Origin: JBBCJT01 sp037190665 | GTDB taxonomy: Bacteria > Pseudomonadota > Alphaproteobacteria > Acetobacterales > Acetobacteraceae | Assembly (NCBI GenBank): GCA_037190665.1 | Contig: JBBCJT010000190.1 | Coordinates: 1-57,379 of the forward strand | Length of the DNA stretch: 57,379 bases | Direction of reading: 5' to 3' | In this document: positions 8,722 to 17,613 of the stretch, in pieces | How positions within the stretch are numbered: the stretch's first letter is position 1 | How the letters are laid out: the number at the start of each line of letters is the position of its first letter | Translations under genes and position numbers: made by a program | Notes under the pieces: model-generated | What the model saw: the letters and a program-made list of their open reading frames with translations, nothing else | Database searches by the model: none | Told to the model about the DNA's origin: nothing

Positions 8722-10395
8722 CTAGGCGCCGTGCGTCGTCCTGGCGATCGCCCGGGCAAAATGGGCGACCTGTCTGAACTGCTCGATGATGTCGCTGGCC
8801 AGGCGGAAGTTCGCGACGTCCGCCTTCTGGTCGAGCCGGAGCTTGCCGAGGACGCTGTGGCGGGCAGAGGCCGCCAGGGCGTCGATCTCGGCCTTCGCCG
8901 CGATCACCTCCGCAGCCTTGGCCGCGTCCGGTTCGCCGATGGTCCCGACAGCGCGCTCGAGGTTGGTGATGACCGCCTGCCCGAACCGGGCCGTGTGCTC
9001 GTCCCGCAGCCGCGTCAGGTCCACACCCTCGGCCTGCCGCTGCTGGCTCACGGAGACGAGGCTGGTCGTCATCACGTCGCTGATGCCTTCCAGGCTCGTG
9101 ACGGCCTGCGCCAGGTCGACCATCTGCCGGCTTTCGTCCCCGGTGTGCTTCTCCTGGGTCGCGCGGCCGATGTAGTGGAGGATCGCCGCCGCCAGACGCC
9201 GCGTCTCCTTGTCTTCGTTGAGCAGGGTGCTGATGTCGTCGACCTTTCCGCTGACGACCGTTGCCGCACCGCGCCGGACGGTCCCCAGGACCATGTCGCC
9301 GATCCGCGCCAGTTCGAGCTGGACCCGCTGAAGCGCCAGCGCAGGCACCGTCAGCGAGGCCTCGTCCAGATAGACCGGATCGCCGGCGGGCTTGATGTCG
9401 CTTGGCGGTGCGGGTGGCGCGATGAGTTCCGCGAGCCGGCCGAGCGGTCTGGTGAACCAGATCAGGACCAGCGTGCAGCCGATGCTGAAGATCGTATGGG
9501 CGTTGGCGATCTGGCGCGGAGTCTCCGCGGCCAGCCGTTCCACGCCCGCGAGGTCGGGATGGCTTGGCGAGATGAACCGGACGAAGTCGGCGAACTGCGG
9601 GATGACGAAGACGAAAAGCAGCACGCCGATGCAGTTGAACAGCAGGTGCACGATGCCGACCTGCAACGCCTCGGCCGACTTGCCGATCGCCGAGAGAAGC
9701 GCGGTGCCGACGGTACCCACATTCGCCCCGAGCACCAGCGCGATGCCGGCTTCCAGCGGCACCAGACCTTGGCTCCCGAGCGCGATGATGATCCCGAGCG
9801 TGGCGGCGGAGCTCTGGACGATGGCGGTGAAGATGGCGCCGATCAGGATGCCCACGACCGGGCTGGTCATCCCCTGCATGGCATCGATGAAGGGCTGAAA
9901 GGTCCGCAGCGGGCGGGTGGCGTCGCCCATGAACTGGATGCCGAGGACCAGCAAGCCGAAGCCGAGCAGGATCCCGCCGAACTGCCGGAGCACCTCGCGC
10001 CCGCTGAAGGCGTTCATCATGAAGCCGATCGCCAGTATGAACGGCGTGATCGCCGACATGTCGAAGGCGATGAGCTGCGCGGTGAAGGTGGAGCCGATAT
10101 TGGCCCCCATGATCATCGGCACGGTCTGCGCCACCGTCATCAGCCCGGCCGAGACGAAGCCGACCATCAGCACGGTGGTGATGGTGGAGGAGTTCAGCAG
10201 CGCCGTGACCCCCGCGCCGGCGAGCACGCCGCGGAACCGGTTGGCTGTGAGGGTGCCGAGCACCACCTGCAGCCGTGCTCCGGCCACGGCCTTGAGGCCG
10301 CTGGTCATCAGTTGCAGGCCGAACAGGAAGAGCGCGAGACCGCCCGCGAGCAGCCCGAACATGTGAATGGGATTCAAGTCACTCGCAGGTGGCAT
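8722..10395 (-). CDS. Na/Pi cotransporter family protein with PhoU-like C-terminus
   Basis: This 557-residue membrane protein has the two inverted Na_Pi_cotrans repeats. Repeat one contains GLALFLFGLQLMTSGLK and a NSSTITTVLMVGF motif; repeat two contains a QSSAATLGIIIALGSQ motif. About eight membrane segments precede residue 330. The remaining 220 residues are helical and charged, like the PhoU-like regulatory tail of YjbB/NptA proteins. It should move inorganic phosphate with sodium across the inner membrane, in either direction depending on homologue. It is the first gene of the phosphate/polyphosphate cluster. An FNR-like site lies about 125 nt upstream. Confidence 0.9.
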   Translation of the reverse strand: MPPASDLNPIHMFGLLAGGLALFLFGLQLMTSGLKAVAGARLQVVLGTLTANRFRGVLAGAGVTALLNSSTITTVLMVGFVSAGLMTVAQTVPMIMGANIGSTFTAQLIAFDMSAITPFILAIGFMMNAFSGREVLRQFGGILLGFGLLVLGIQFMGDATRPLRTFQPFIDAMQGMTSPVVGILIGAIFTAIVQSSAATLGIIIALGSQGLVPLEAGIALVLGANVGTVGTALLSAIGKSAEALQVGIVHLLFNCIGVLLFVFVIPQFADFVRFISPSHPDLAGVERLAAETPRQIANAHTIFSIGCTLVLIWFTRPLGRLAELIAPPAPPSDIKPAGDPVYLDEASLTVPALALQRVQLELARIGDMVLGTVRRGAATVVSGKVDDISTLLNEDKETRRLAAAILHYIGRATQEKHTGDESRQMVDLAQAVTSLEGISDVMTTSLVSVSQQRQAEGVDLTRLRDEHTARFGQAVITNLERAVGTIGEPDAAKAAEVIAAKAEIDALAASARHSVLGKLRLDQKADVANFRLASDIIEQFRQVAHFARAIARTTHGA

Positions 10396-10818
10396 ATGAT
10401 CGATATCTCGTCAGCAGGGAGCCGAAGTGTACGAGCGTGGACGGCTGATATTCGGGATCGGCTGCCCGGTGCTGCCGTCTTCGGGCGGTCTGATGAAACC
10501 TCTCGGGTCCAAGCGTCTTGATAACGATCATTACAAGAAACAACACCATACCCGCTCAGGTTCGATTGCTCTGGGACCCTATGAAGGGAGAACGCATTGG
10601 TAAACGATGAATGAAATTCATTGTCATATTGAACGGACGATGCGTCAGGTCGCCGCAGGGGTGATTACCGTGCGCTATCCCGTCGCAGACATGCGTGACC
10701 GTGGATCTCCCCGTCTCACGGTTACAGGATCTGCGCGGAGAGCTTCACGAGCACGCCCTTTGGTGACCGGCGGGGGCAGGGTGGAGCCCTACTGGGGCGT
10801 GGGGCAGAGCCCCGCGGA
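10396..10818. other. Intergenic region between Na/Pi cotransporter start and eutC end
   Basis: No convincing gene lies in this 423-nt stretch. It holds an AT-richer segment (about 10515-10650) with an FNR-like palindrome at 10518-10531, likely the promoter region of the phosphate cluster read leftward. A small hairpin (GGGGC-aga-GCCCC, 10801-10813) sits just beyond the eutC stop and may help end that transcript. An open frame starting at ATG 10607 lacks a well-placed ribosome-binding site and runs antisense into eutC, so it is not called. Confidence 0.5.
10518..10531. promoter_or_regulatory. FNR/Dnr-like site upstream of the phosphate/polyphosphate cluster
   Basis: TTGATAACGATCAT matches the FNR-type consensus TTGAT-N4-ATCAA at 9 of 10 specified bases. 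It lies about 125 nt upstream of the Na/Pi cotransporter start on the minus strand. The FNR/Dnr-type regulator encoded at 16878-17573 is a possible ligand. Binding and the transcription start are not shown. Confidence 0.4.
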
Positions 10819-11529
10819 TCACACCGGCAGCGCAGGCGGCGGTTCCGGCTGTTCGTCCTTTAGCGCGATGCCCGTGGCGCGGATCATCCGCATCTGCCCG
10901 CACAGCCAGGCGAGCTTGGCGGCCGCCTGCGCGCAGGACAGTCCGCCGGGGCGGATGTTGGAGATGCAGTTGCGCTCTGCATCCGTCCGTCCCGGGCACG
11001 GTTGCCAGGTCAGGTAGATGCCGACGCTGTCCGGCGCCGACAGGCCGGGCCGCTCGCCGATGATGACCGCGACGGCGCGCGCGCCGAGGGCTGCGCCGAT
11101 CTCGTCGCCCAGCGCCACCCGCGCCTGCGTGGCGATCACCACCGGCCCTGCCAGCCCGTGCGCCGCGCATGCGCCGATCAGGTCCGCCGCCTGCGCCTGC
11201 ACGCCCGCCGCGCACAGCCCATCGGCGACAACGAAGGCAAGGTCCGGATCGCTGCGCGTCAACGCGGTCGTATCGTCCGGATGCAGGCTGCGGCCGAGAT
11301 CGGGGCGGCGCAGATAGACCGCACGGTCCGAAGCCGCGCTGCGCACCGCCACCGCGCGGGGCAACGCGGCCAGCAGCGCCGGCACGTCCAGCGCGCCATG
11401 CACGGCATCGCGCGCCAGCGCATGCGCCTCCGCGAAGTCGAGCGCCGCCTGCGTCGGCAACCCGGTGCCGCTGCGCCCCAGCGCGACGCGTGCGGCGGTG
11501 AAGCGCCGCAGCTCCGGTACCTCAGCCAA
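10819..11529 (-). CDS. eutC: Ethanolamine ammonia-lyase small subunit
   Basis: This 236-residue protein matches EutC, the small subunit of the adenosylcobalamin-dependent lyase that converts ethanolamine to acetaldehyde and ammonia. Family blocks seen are RVALGRSGTGLPT near the N-terminus, VVADGLCAAGVQA, VIIGERPGLSAPDS, and RTDAERNCISNIRPGG with its conserved Cys. The start is TTG 11529, overlapping the eutB stop by 8 nt, a translationally coupled arrangement. No EutA reactivase, shell proteins or aldehyde dehydrogenase lie nearby, so this is the minimal nitrogen-scavenging version rather than a microcompartment operon. Confidence 0.95.
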   Translation of the reverse strand: MAEVPELRRFTAARVALGRSGTGLPTQAALDFAEAHALARDAVHGALDVPALLAALPRAVAVRSAASDRAVYLRRPDLGRSLHPDDTTALTRSDPDLAFVVADGLCAAGVQAQAADLIGACAAHGLAGPVVIATQARVALGDEIGAALGARAVAVIIGERPGLSAPDSVGIYLTWQPCPGRTDAERNCISNIRPGGLSCAQAAAKLAWLCGQMRMIRATGIALKDEQPEPPPALPV

Positions 11530-12892
11530 GGCCGATCAGCGCGGGCGAAAGAGGGGCGGGGATCGCCGCCGGATCGCCCGGCAGGCCCATCCGGTCCAGC
11601 CACGCCGCGAATTCCGGCGCCGGCGTCTTGCCGAGCGTGGCGCGCAGATACAACGCGTCGTGGAAGGACGTGGACTGGTAGTTGAGCATGATGTCGTCCG
11701 CGCCCGGCACGCCCATCACGTAGGTGACGCCAGCCGCGCCCAGCAGCGTCAGCAGCGCGTCCATGTCGTCCTGATCGGCCTCGGCGTGGTTGGTGTAGCA
11801 GACGTCCACCCCCATCGGCAGGCCGAGCAGCTTGCCGCAGAAATGGTCCTCCAGCCCCGCGCGCGTGATCTGCTTGCCGTCGTAGAGGTACTCGGGGCCG
11901 ATGAAGCCGACCACGGTGTTGACCAGCAGCGGCGCGAAGGCGCGGGCCACCGCATAGGCACGGGCTTCCAGCGTCTGCTGGTCCACGCCGTGATGCGCGC
12001 CGGCGGACAGCGCGCTGCCCTGGCCGGTCTCGAAATACATGACGTTGTCGCCGACCGTGCCGCGGCGTAGCGCGAGCGCGGCCTCGCGCGCCTCGCCCAG
12101 CAGCGCGAGATCGACGCCGAAGCTGCGGTTAGTGGCCTCCGTCCCGCCGATCGACTGGAACACCAGATCGACAGGCGCGCCCGCCTCGATCGCGCGGAGC
12201 GTGGTGGTGACGTGGGCGAGCACGCAGCTCTGCGTCGGGATGGCGTAGCGATCGCGGATGCGGTCCAGCAGCTCCACCAGCGCGATGGTGCGCGCCACGG
12301 AATCGGTCGCGGGGTTGATGCCGATCACCGCATCCCCCGCGCCGAGCAACAGCCCGTCCAGCACCGAGGCGGCGATGCCGGCGGGATCGTCGGTCGGGTG
12401 GTTCGGCTGCAGCCGCACCGACAGCCGGCCGGGCAGGCCGAGCGTGTTGCGGAAGCGCGTGACCACACGGCATTTCGCGGCGACCGAGATCAGGTCCTGC
12501 AACCGCATGATCTTCGACACGGCCGCCGCCATCTCAGGCGTCAGCCCCGGGCGCAGGGCGGCAAGCGAGGCCTCGTCCGCCGCCTCCGACAGCAGCCAGT
12601 CGCGGAAGTCGCCGACGGTCAGCGACGCCACCGGGGCGAAGGCGGTGCGGTCGTGCGTGTCGAGGATCAGCCGCGTGATCTCGTCTCCCTCGTAGGGTAC
12701 CACCGCCTCGTCGAGGAAATGCGCGAGCGGCAGATCGGCGAGCGCGCGCTGGGCGGCGACCCGCTCCGCCGCACTGGCCGCCGCGACGCCCGCCAGCGCG
12801 TCGCCCGAGCGGAACGGCGTGGCGCGCGCGAGCAGCGTCCGCAGGTCGGCGAAGGCGTAGCGGGTGCCGGCGATGGCGTGGGCGAAGGGCAG
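11522..12892 (-). CDS. eutB: Ethanolamine ammonia-lyase large subunit, apparent CTG start
   Basis: This is the catalytic TIM-barrel subunit that binds adenosylcobalamin and ethanolamine. Recognisable blocks include VVPYEGDEITRLILD, LSVRLQPNHPTDDP, GINPATDSV, HVTTTLRAIE, FETGQGSALSAGAHHGVDQ, and a final FHDALYLRATLGKTPAPEF. Family-like sequence (FAHAIAGTRYAFADLRTLL) runs upstream to 12890, but the frame there has no ATG, GTG or TTG before an upstream stop. The only plausible initiator is CTG at 12890-12892, with GGAG 8 nt before it (12901-12904). That start gives 456 residues, the usual EutB length. GTG 12703 would delete a conserved 63-residue N-terminus. Confidence 0.9.
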   Translation of the reverse strand: MPFAHAIAGTRYAFADLRTLLARATPFRSGDALAGVAAASAAERVAAQRALADLPLAHFLDEAVVPYEGDEITRLILDTHDRTAFAPVASLTVGDFRDWLLSEAADEASLAALRPGLTPEMAAAVSKIMRLQDLISVAAKCRVVTRFRNTLGLPGRLSVRLQPNHPTDDPAGIAASVLDGLLLGAGDAVIGINPATDSVARTIALVELLDRIRDRYAIPTQSCVLAHVTTTLRAIEAGAPVDLVFQSIGGTEATNRSFGVDLALLGEAREAALALRRGTVGDNVMYFETGQGSALSAGAHHGVDQQTLEARAYAVARAFAPLLVNTVVGFIGPEYLYDGKQITRAGLEDHFCGKLLGLPMGVDVCYTNHAEADQDDMDALLTLLGAAGVTYVMGVPGADDIMLNYQSTSFHDALYLRATLGKTPAPEFAAWLDRMGLPGDPAAIPAPLSPALIGLG

Positions 12893-12951
12893 GGCGGTTG
12901 CTCCGTGGTCGCAGCGATGGTGGCATCCCGCGGAAGCCTCGGAGAAGCCCC

Positions 12952-13965
12952 ATGACGAATCGCCGCATCATCCTCGCCCGCCGCCCGGTCGGAGAACCCG
13001 TGGCGGAGGATTTCCGGCTGGAGACCGGCCCGGTCCCGCAGCCGGGTGAGGGCGAGGTGCTGGTGCGCACCCGCCTGCTCTCGCTCGATCCCTACATGCG
13101 CGGGCGGATCAGCGGGGTGAAATCCTACGCGCGCGGGGTGGAGATCGGCGAGACGATGGTGGGCGGCACGGTGGGCGAGGTCGTCGCCTCCAACGACCCG
13201 GCGTGGAAACCGGGCGACACCGTTCTCACCGCCTCCGGCTGGCAGGATTATGCCGTGGCAAAGGGTGGGACGCTCGCGCGGGCCCCCGGTGCCGAAGGGG
13301 TGCCGCTGTCGGCCGCGCTCGGCGTGCTCGGCATGCCGGGGATGACTGCATACACCGGCCTGCGCGAGATCGGCCGGCCGAAGTCCGGCGAGACCGTCGT
13401 GGTCGCGGCGGCCTCCGGGGCCGTCGGTTCCGTCGTCGGGCAGATCGCGAAGATCATGGGCTGCCGCGTGGTCGGCATCGCCGGCGGGGCGGAGAAGGTC
13501 GCTTATGTAAAGGACGTGCTCGGCTTCGACGCGGCGGTCGATCACCGCGGGTCCGACCTGCCGGCGCGCCTCGCCGAGGCCTGCCCGGACGGCATCGACG
13601 TATACTTCGAGAATGTCGGCGGCGCGGTGTGGGATGCGGTGTTCCCGCTGCTCAACTTCTTCGCGCGCATCCCGGTCTGCGGACTGATCGCGCAGTACAA
13701 CGCCGTGGGCACGCCGGAGGGGCCGGACCGGTTCGCCGCGTTCATGCGGCAGGTGCTGACGAAGCGGCTGACCATGCGCGGCTTCATCGTGTCCGACTTC
13801 GCGGCGCTGAAGCCTGATTTCGACCGCGACATGGCGGTGTGGGTGCGCGACGGGCGGGTGAAGTACCGCGAGGACGTGGTGGACGGGCTGGAGAACGCTC
13901 CCGCCGCCTTCATCGGCCTGCTGCGCGGGGCGAATTTCGGCAAGCTGGTTGTACGGGTTTTCTGA
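12952..13965 (+). CDS. NADP-dependent alkenal/enone reductase, CurA-like MDR family
   Basis: This 337-residue zinc-independent medium-chain reductase has LLSLDPYMRGRISG near the N-terminus, a hallmark of the CurA/leukotriene B4 dehydrogenase group. It also has GMPGMTAYTGL, the nucleotide-binding AASGAVGSVVGQIAK, and a VYFENVGGAVWDAV block. Members reduce the double bond of enones and alkenals with NADPH. ATG 12952 follows GGAGAAG by 5 nt. It is transcribed divergently from eutB with only 59 nt between starts, so the promoters must overlap. A functional link to ethanolamine-derived acetaldehyde is conceivable but not shown. Confidence 0.9.
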   Translation: MTNRRIILARRPVGEPVAEDFRLETGPVPQPGEGEVLVRTRLLSLDPYMRGRISGVKSYARGVEIGETMVGGTVGEVVASNDPAWKPGDTVLTASGWQDYAVAKGGTLARAPGAEGVPLSAALGVLGMPGMTAYTGLREIGRPKSGETVVVAAASGAVGSVVGQIAKIMGCRVVGIAGGAEKVAYVKDVLGFDAAVDHRGSDLPARLAEACPDGIDVYFENVGGAVWDAVFPLLNFFARIPVCGLIAQYNAVGTPEGPDRFAAFMRQVLTKRLTMRGFIVSDFAALKPDFDRDMAVWVRDGRVKYREDVVDGLENAPAAFIGLLRGANFGKLVVRVF

Positions 13966-14165
13966 TCCGGCGAGGGCGGGGAAGGGGCAGGCAGGCCCTC
14001 ACGCCGCCCCTCTCCAGCAGGCGGGAGAAAGATAAGGAGCGGTCGCCGAGTCAGAAATGATTCCGCTCGCGTAAGACGGTGTTAAGGTGCCCCGGTCAGA
14101 ACGGAGGTCGGGAGCGCGTGCGCGCCGTTATCTATCGCCAGAAGCGGCGTCATACGGGGTTGCAT

Positions 14166-14813
14166 ATGCACCGCGTCCTGCTCTGGCTGGTGTCGCTCGT
14201 CCTGCTTGTCTGGACCGCAGCGCCGGTGCACGCCGACAACTCGGTCGCGGTCGTGCGCGCCGATGGCCCTCGCGGGTCGGCGATGGGAACGGCGGTCGCG
14301 GTTGGGCCCGACATCGTGGTGACGGCGCGTCATGTCGTCGAGCCGGCCGGTGCCCGGGGGCGCGTGATGCTGACGCGCGCGGATGGCGCGGTGGTGCAGG
14401 CCGGGTTCGTCGCCCGCAGCAGCAGCATCGATCTTGCCGTGCTGCGTGTACCTGTCGGCTTCCTGCAACCGCGCGAACTGGCCACGGACATCCCGCACAT
14501 GGGCGCGCGCGTGCAGGCCGATGGCGCACGGGGCACCGTGATCCGGCGTGTCGGCGGCGCGGTGGCGCTGGTGCCGTTCCGCCTGGCGGGATACGGCACC
14601 GGCTTCGTCGCCGACCTGCCGCCCATTCCCGGCTTCTCCGGCGGGCCGGTCATCGATCCCCAAGGGCGCATCGTCGGTCTCATCGCCGCGGAGATCTTCT
14701 GGCCGCAACCGGCGAGGCCGCTCGCCGCCGGCGGTGCGGCCCGGCGGGGGCAGGTCTTCGTGCTCGGCGCGCCGACGATCGCGGCGGCGCTGCGGGAGTT
14801 GCTGCCCAGATAG
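14166..14813 (+). CDS. Secreted trypsin-like serine protease
   Basis: The product of about 215 residues begins with a signal peptide (LLWLVSLVLLVWTAAPVHA, probable cleavage after AHA at about residue 24). The chymotrypsin-fold triad is visible: His in VVTARHVVEP, Asp in SSIDLAVLRV, and Ser in GFSGGPVID. There is no PDZ domain, so it is shorter than DegP/HtrA proteins. It is probably periplasmic or exported. The start was placed at ATG 14166 because the signal peptide begins there. It converges on the patatin gene with only 9 nt between stops. Confidence 0.87.
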   Translation: MHRVLLWLVSLVLLVWTAAPVHADNSVAVVRADGPRGSAMGTAVAVGPDIVVTARHVVEPAGARGRVMLTRADGAVVQAGFVARSSSIDLAVLRVPVGFLQPRELATDIPHMGARVQADGARGTVIRRVGGAVALVPFRLAGYGTGFVADLPPIPGFSGGPVIDPQGRIVGLIAAEIFWPQPARPLAAGGAARRGQVFVLGAPTIAAALRELLPR

Positions 14814-14822
14814 GGCGGGGCG

Positions 14823-16754
14823 CTACCGCGTCACCTCCGACAGCGGATCGTTGTCGCCCGGCTGTGTCAGGCGCAGCACAACCTTCGGCCGTGGCGACCG
14901 CCCGCCCTGCGCGCGGCCCTCGTCGTCATCGGTGTCGAAGGCCGGCGAGAGCGGCGCGGGGCCGCGGGCAGCGAGCGAGGCGCAGGTCTCCACGATCGTC
15001 CGCGCGGTGGCGAGCGCCCACCCCTTGTCCGCCGCGCTGGCCCATTTGTACTTGAACGGATCGTCATCGCCGTGTTCCGGCATGGCCGCCACCAGCGCCT
15101 CGTAGCCGCCGTCGGACCACCCGCGCGCCAGCCGACGCGCCATTTCCTCGTAGCCGGCGAAGAAGGACCGCATGCGCACGCGCTTGTGGGTCTGCCACGT
15201 CACCAGCGGCGGCTGGTCTGTCAGCGGATCGATCGCGCCGTCAGCATAGCGCGCGATCAGCACCTTGGCGGCCTGCTCGCCGTACACGCCCAGCCGCTCG
15301 ATCACCTCGGCGGGCATGTCGAGGTTCATGCCGCCCTCGGACCCCGACAGCGCGACATGGACGATGCGGTCGCGATAGCCCGGCATCATCGACAGCTCCG
15401 TCTCGCCCCAGTTGCGGGCGACATCGTTGAGGCGCGCGAGGTAGGAGCCGGTCTGCGCCAGCGCCCCGCGCGGTGCCGCAACGGTGACCCCGTCATCGTC
15501 TCGCAGGATCGCGGGCTCGTAGACGCGGGGCGCCGTCCAGTCGTCGTCGTCGATCGGCGCCTCGATGCGCGGAGAGGGTTCGTTCGGGCCAACCTTGGCC
15601 GCGCGCATCAGCGGCACGAGGTTGATGCCGAAGGTCGGCCGGCGCGGCAGCGGCGAGTCGAACAGCGAGATCGGGAAGTTGCTGGTCAGTCCGCCATCGG
15701 AGAACCAGCAGCAGACCATGCGCGCCTCGCCCCCGGCCGTGACCGGGTCGGGGGTCCAGAGTGGCACCTGCGAGAGAAGCCCGGGGAAGGACAGGCTGAG
15801 CCGGGCGCCGAACAGGATCGGCAGGTCGCATGGTTCCGGCAGGGCATGGAAGCCCGCCGGCACCGGCGCATCCTCCGGCCGGTGGCGGGGATGCGCGAGC
15901 ATCCAGGCGACCACGGGGGCCGGGAACAGCCGCGCCATGTCCTCCTGCCGGAAGTAGAGCCGCCCGCGGAAGCTGCCCTCGATGAACGGCACGCGATGCG
16001 ACATGCCGCGGCCGACATTGGTGGTCAGCAGCACGAGTTCGATCTGGCGCCTGTCCTCGGCGGAGGTCGCGCGCTCTCCCCGGTCCGCGCCCCAGAGATC
16101 GCCGAAGGTCACGGGCGGCCCGTTCGCCGGGCTGCCGGCGGCTTCCTGGATGCGGGCGTGCATCCAGTCCGTCAGGCCGGGCTTGTCGCGCTGGCCGAGT
16201 CCTCCGCACAGGCCGAAGCCGAGATCGGGCAGCGCGCGCAGGCCCTGCCAGGCCGAAACCCCCGCCGCGGCGGCGGAGGCGATCAGGATCGCGAGCAGCG
16301 ACCACGCCAGCGCCGCCACGAAGGGGAGGGTGGCGAACGCCGCCGCCGCCGCGATCAGCCCAGCGATGGCGATCGCCGCCCCCGCTGGCGTCAGCAGCCC
16401 GAGCGCGCGCCCGCCCCAGCCCTTGGCTAGGGCGGCGCGCATCAGGTGCGCCGCGCGGCGGTCGGGCTGGAACAGCGATCGCAGCATCGACCCGCCGGCC
16501 GGCGCCGAGGCGCCGAGTTCCTGCGGGATCCGGGCAAGGCGGGCGAACGGAGCATGGCTTCCGCCGGCCCGGCAGCGGCCCAGGTCGGCGGCGGCCGCGA
16601 TGGTGGCGGCGATGGCCCCCGCCGAGGTGCCACCGATCGAGCGGAAGCGGAACACCTCCGCGAGGCGGGAGATGGCGCGCGGATAGACGATGCCGCTGGT
16701 GATCCCCCCGCGCATGATCAGATCGCACTCGCGTGTCGGCGTGGTCTCGGACAT
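14823..16754 (-). CDS. Patatin-like phospholipase with internal membrane segment
   Basis: This 643-residue protein has the patatin catalytic features: an oxyanion loop MRGGITSGIVYP, the nucleophile elbow GGTSAGAI (Ser), and the Asp motif FSDGGLTSNFPISL. A strongly hydrophobic stretch of about 50 residues (about 125-178) between the elbow and the rest suggests a membrane anchor. This arrangement is seen in long bacterial patatins, and it is about twice the length of a simple one. The expected activity is lipid acyl hydrolysis. ATG 16754 follows GGAG by about 6 nt; a start at 16793 would add 13 residues. Confidence 0.87.
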   Translation of the reverse strand: MSETTPTRECDLIMRGGITSGIVYPRAISRLAEVFRFRSIGGTSAGAIAATIAAAADLGRCRAGGSHAPFARLARIPQELGASAPAGGSMLRSLFQPDRRAAHLMRAALAKGWGGRALGLLTPAGAAIAIAGLIAAAAAFATLPFVAALAWSLLAILIASAAAAGVSAWQGLRALPDLGFGLCGGLGQRDKPGLTDWMHARIQEAAGSPANGPPVTFGDLWGADRGERATSAEDRRQIELVLLTTNVGRGMSHRVPFIEGSFRGRLYFRQEDMARLFPAPVVAWMLAHPRHRPEDAPVPAGFHALPEPCDLPILFGARLSLSFPGLLSQVPLWTPDPVTAGGEARMVCCWFSDGGLTSNFPISLFDSPLPRRPTFGINLVPLMRAAKVGPNEPSPRIEAPIDDDDWTAPRVYEPAILRDDDGVTVAAPRGALAQTGSYLARLNDVARNWGETELSMMPGYRDRIVHVALSGSEGGMNLDMPAEVIERLGVYGEQAAKVLIARYADGAIDPLTDQPPLVTWQTHKRVRMRSFFAGYEEMARRLARGWSDGGYEALVAAMPEHGDDDPFKYKWASAADKGWALATARTIVETCASLAARGPAPLSPAFDTDDDEGRAQGGRSPRPKVVLRLTQPGDNDPLSEVTR

Positions 16755-16877
16755 GGGGGGCTCCGGGCTGCGACGGAGCAACGGTGCCACCACGGAACGA
16801 GCCGCGCCATCCGGGGGCGGGCCTGCCGCTGCGGCGATGTGGCATTCCGCACATCCCCGTGCGCGGGGGGAGGGGCG

Positions 16878-17573
16878 TCAGTCCTCGACGTCGAGCAGCG
16901 GGTCGGGCCGTGCGAAGCCGGCGAGGGCGTCGAGGTCGGTCACCTCCGCCCAGGCTCCCTGGACATTCACGCCGTGGGCCCGCAGCGCGGCGAAGGCGCG
17001 GGACAGGTTCTCCGGCGTCATCCCCAGTCGCGCGGCCAGCGTCCGCTTCTCGCAGCCGATCTCCAGCCGCGCCGGATCGCCTTGTGCGCGGTGCTGGCGC
17101 AGCAGCCAGTTGGCGAGTCGCTCGGTGCCGGTCCGCAGCTTCTGGTCCTTCAGGTTGCGCACCGCGTCACGGTAGTTGCGCGTCAGTTCGGCGACGATCG
17201 CCTGCATGAACGCGCCATCGGCGGCGACCGCCGCGCGTACCTGTTCGGCGGGGATCATGAGAATGCGTGACGGTTGCAGCGTGCGCGCCGCCTGCAGATG
17301 GACGAGATCGCCGAGCACGGCGGCGAGGATGAAGGTGCGCACCGGATGGACCAGTTCCAGCGTCGTCTCCCGCCCGGCGCTGGTGGCGTACATCTCCACC
17401 AGCCCGTTCACGACCACGTGCAGGAAGTCCGGGCGTTCGCCCTCGCGGATCAGCGCGACGCCCGGCGGGAAGCGGTGGAAGAATCCGCGCTGCACAAGCT
17501 GGGTGAAGGTGCTCTCCCGGACTCCGCTGAACAGCCGCAGGGCGCGGATCGCCGCCATGTCCTCGTGTCGCAC
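16878..17573 (-). CDS. Crp/Fnr-family regulator (Dnr/NnrR-like), probable nitrate cluster regulator
   Basis: This 231-residue protein has an N-terminal cyclic-nucleotide-type barrel (FSGVRES to about 130), a dimerisation helix and a winged HTH. The recognition helix reads TPENLSRAFAALR; its E-x-x-S-R pattern is the FNR type that reads TTGAT half-sites. The N-terminus lacks the cysteine cluster of oxygen-sensing FNR, which points to the NO-responsive Dnr/NnrR class. GTG 17573 is chosen because AGGAGG lies 4 nt upstream. It is divergent from narK, with FNR-like boxes between, so it probably controls both itself and the nitrate genes. Confidence 0.88.
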   Translation of the reverse strand: MRHEDMAAIRALRLFSGVRESTFTQLVQRGFFHRFPPGVALIREGERPDFLHVVVNGLVEMYATSAGRETTLELVHPVRTFILAAVLGDLVHLQAARTLQPSRILMIPAEQVRAAVAADGAFMQAIVAELTRNYRDAVRNLKDQKLRTGTERLANWLLRQHRAQGDPARLEIGCEKRTLAARLGMTPENLSRAFAALRAHGVNVQGAWAEVTDLDALAGFARPDPLLDVED

Positions 17574-17613
17574 CCGGCCTCCTGTCTCTCTGCGGGGAAG
17601 GGATACGCACGAA

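Noticed and set aside
10607..11017. Small plus-strand gene starting at ATG 10607
   Set aside because: No ribosome-binding site at the right distance, and the frame runs antisense into eutC with a degenerate translation.
10819..12951. Cobalamin riboswitch or ethanolamine-responsive control for eutBC
   Set aside because: Only 59 nt separate eutB from the divergent reductase gene, too short for a cobalamin riboswitch, and no matching motif is seen.
14005..14030. Terminator downstream of the CurA-like gene
   Set aside because: CCCCTCTCC and GGGAGA segments pair poorly and no T-run follows. It is only loosely like the window's other palindromes.
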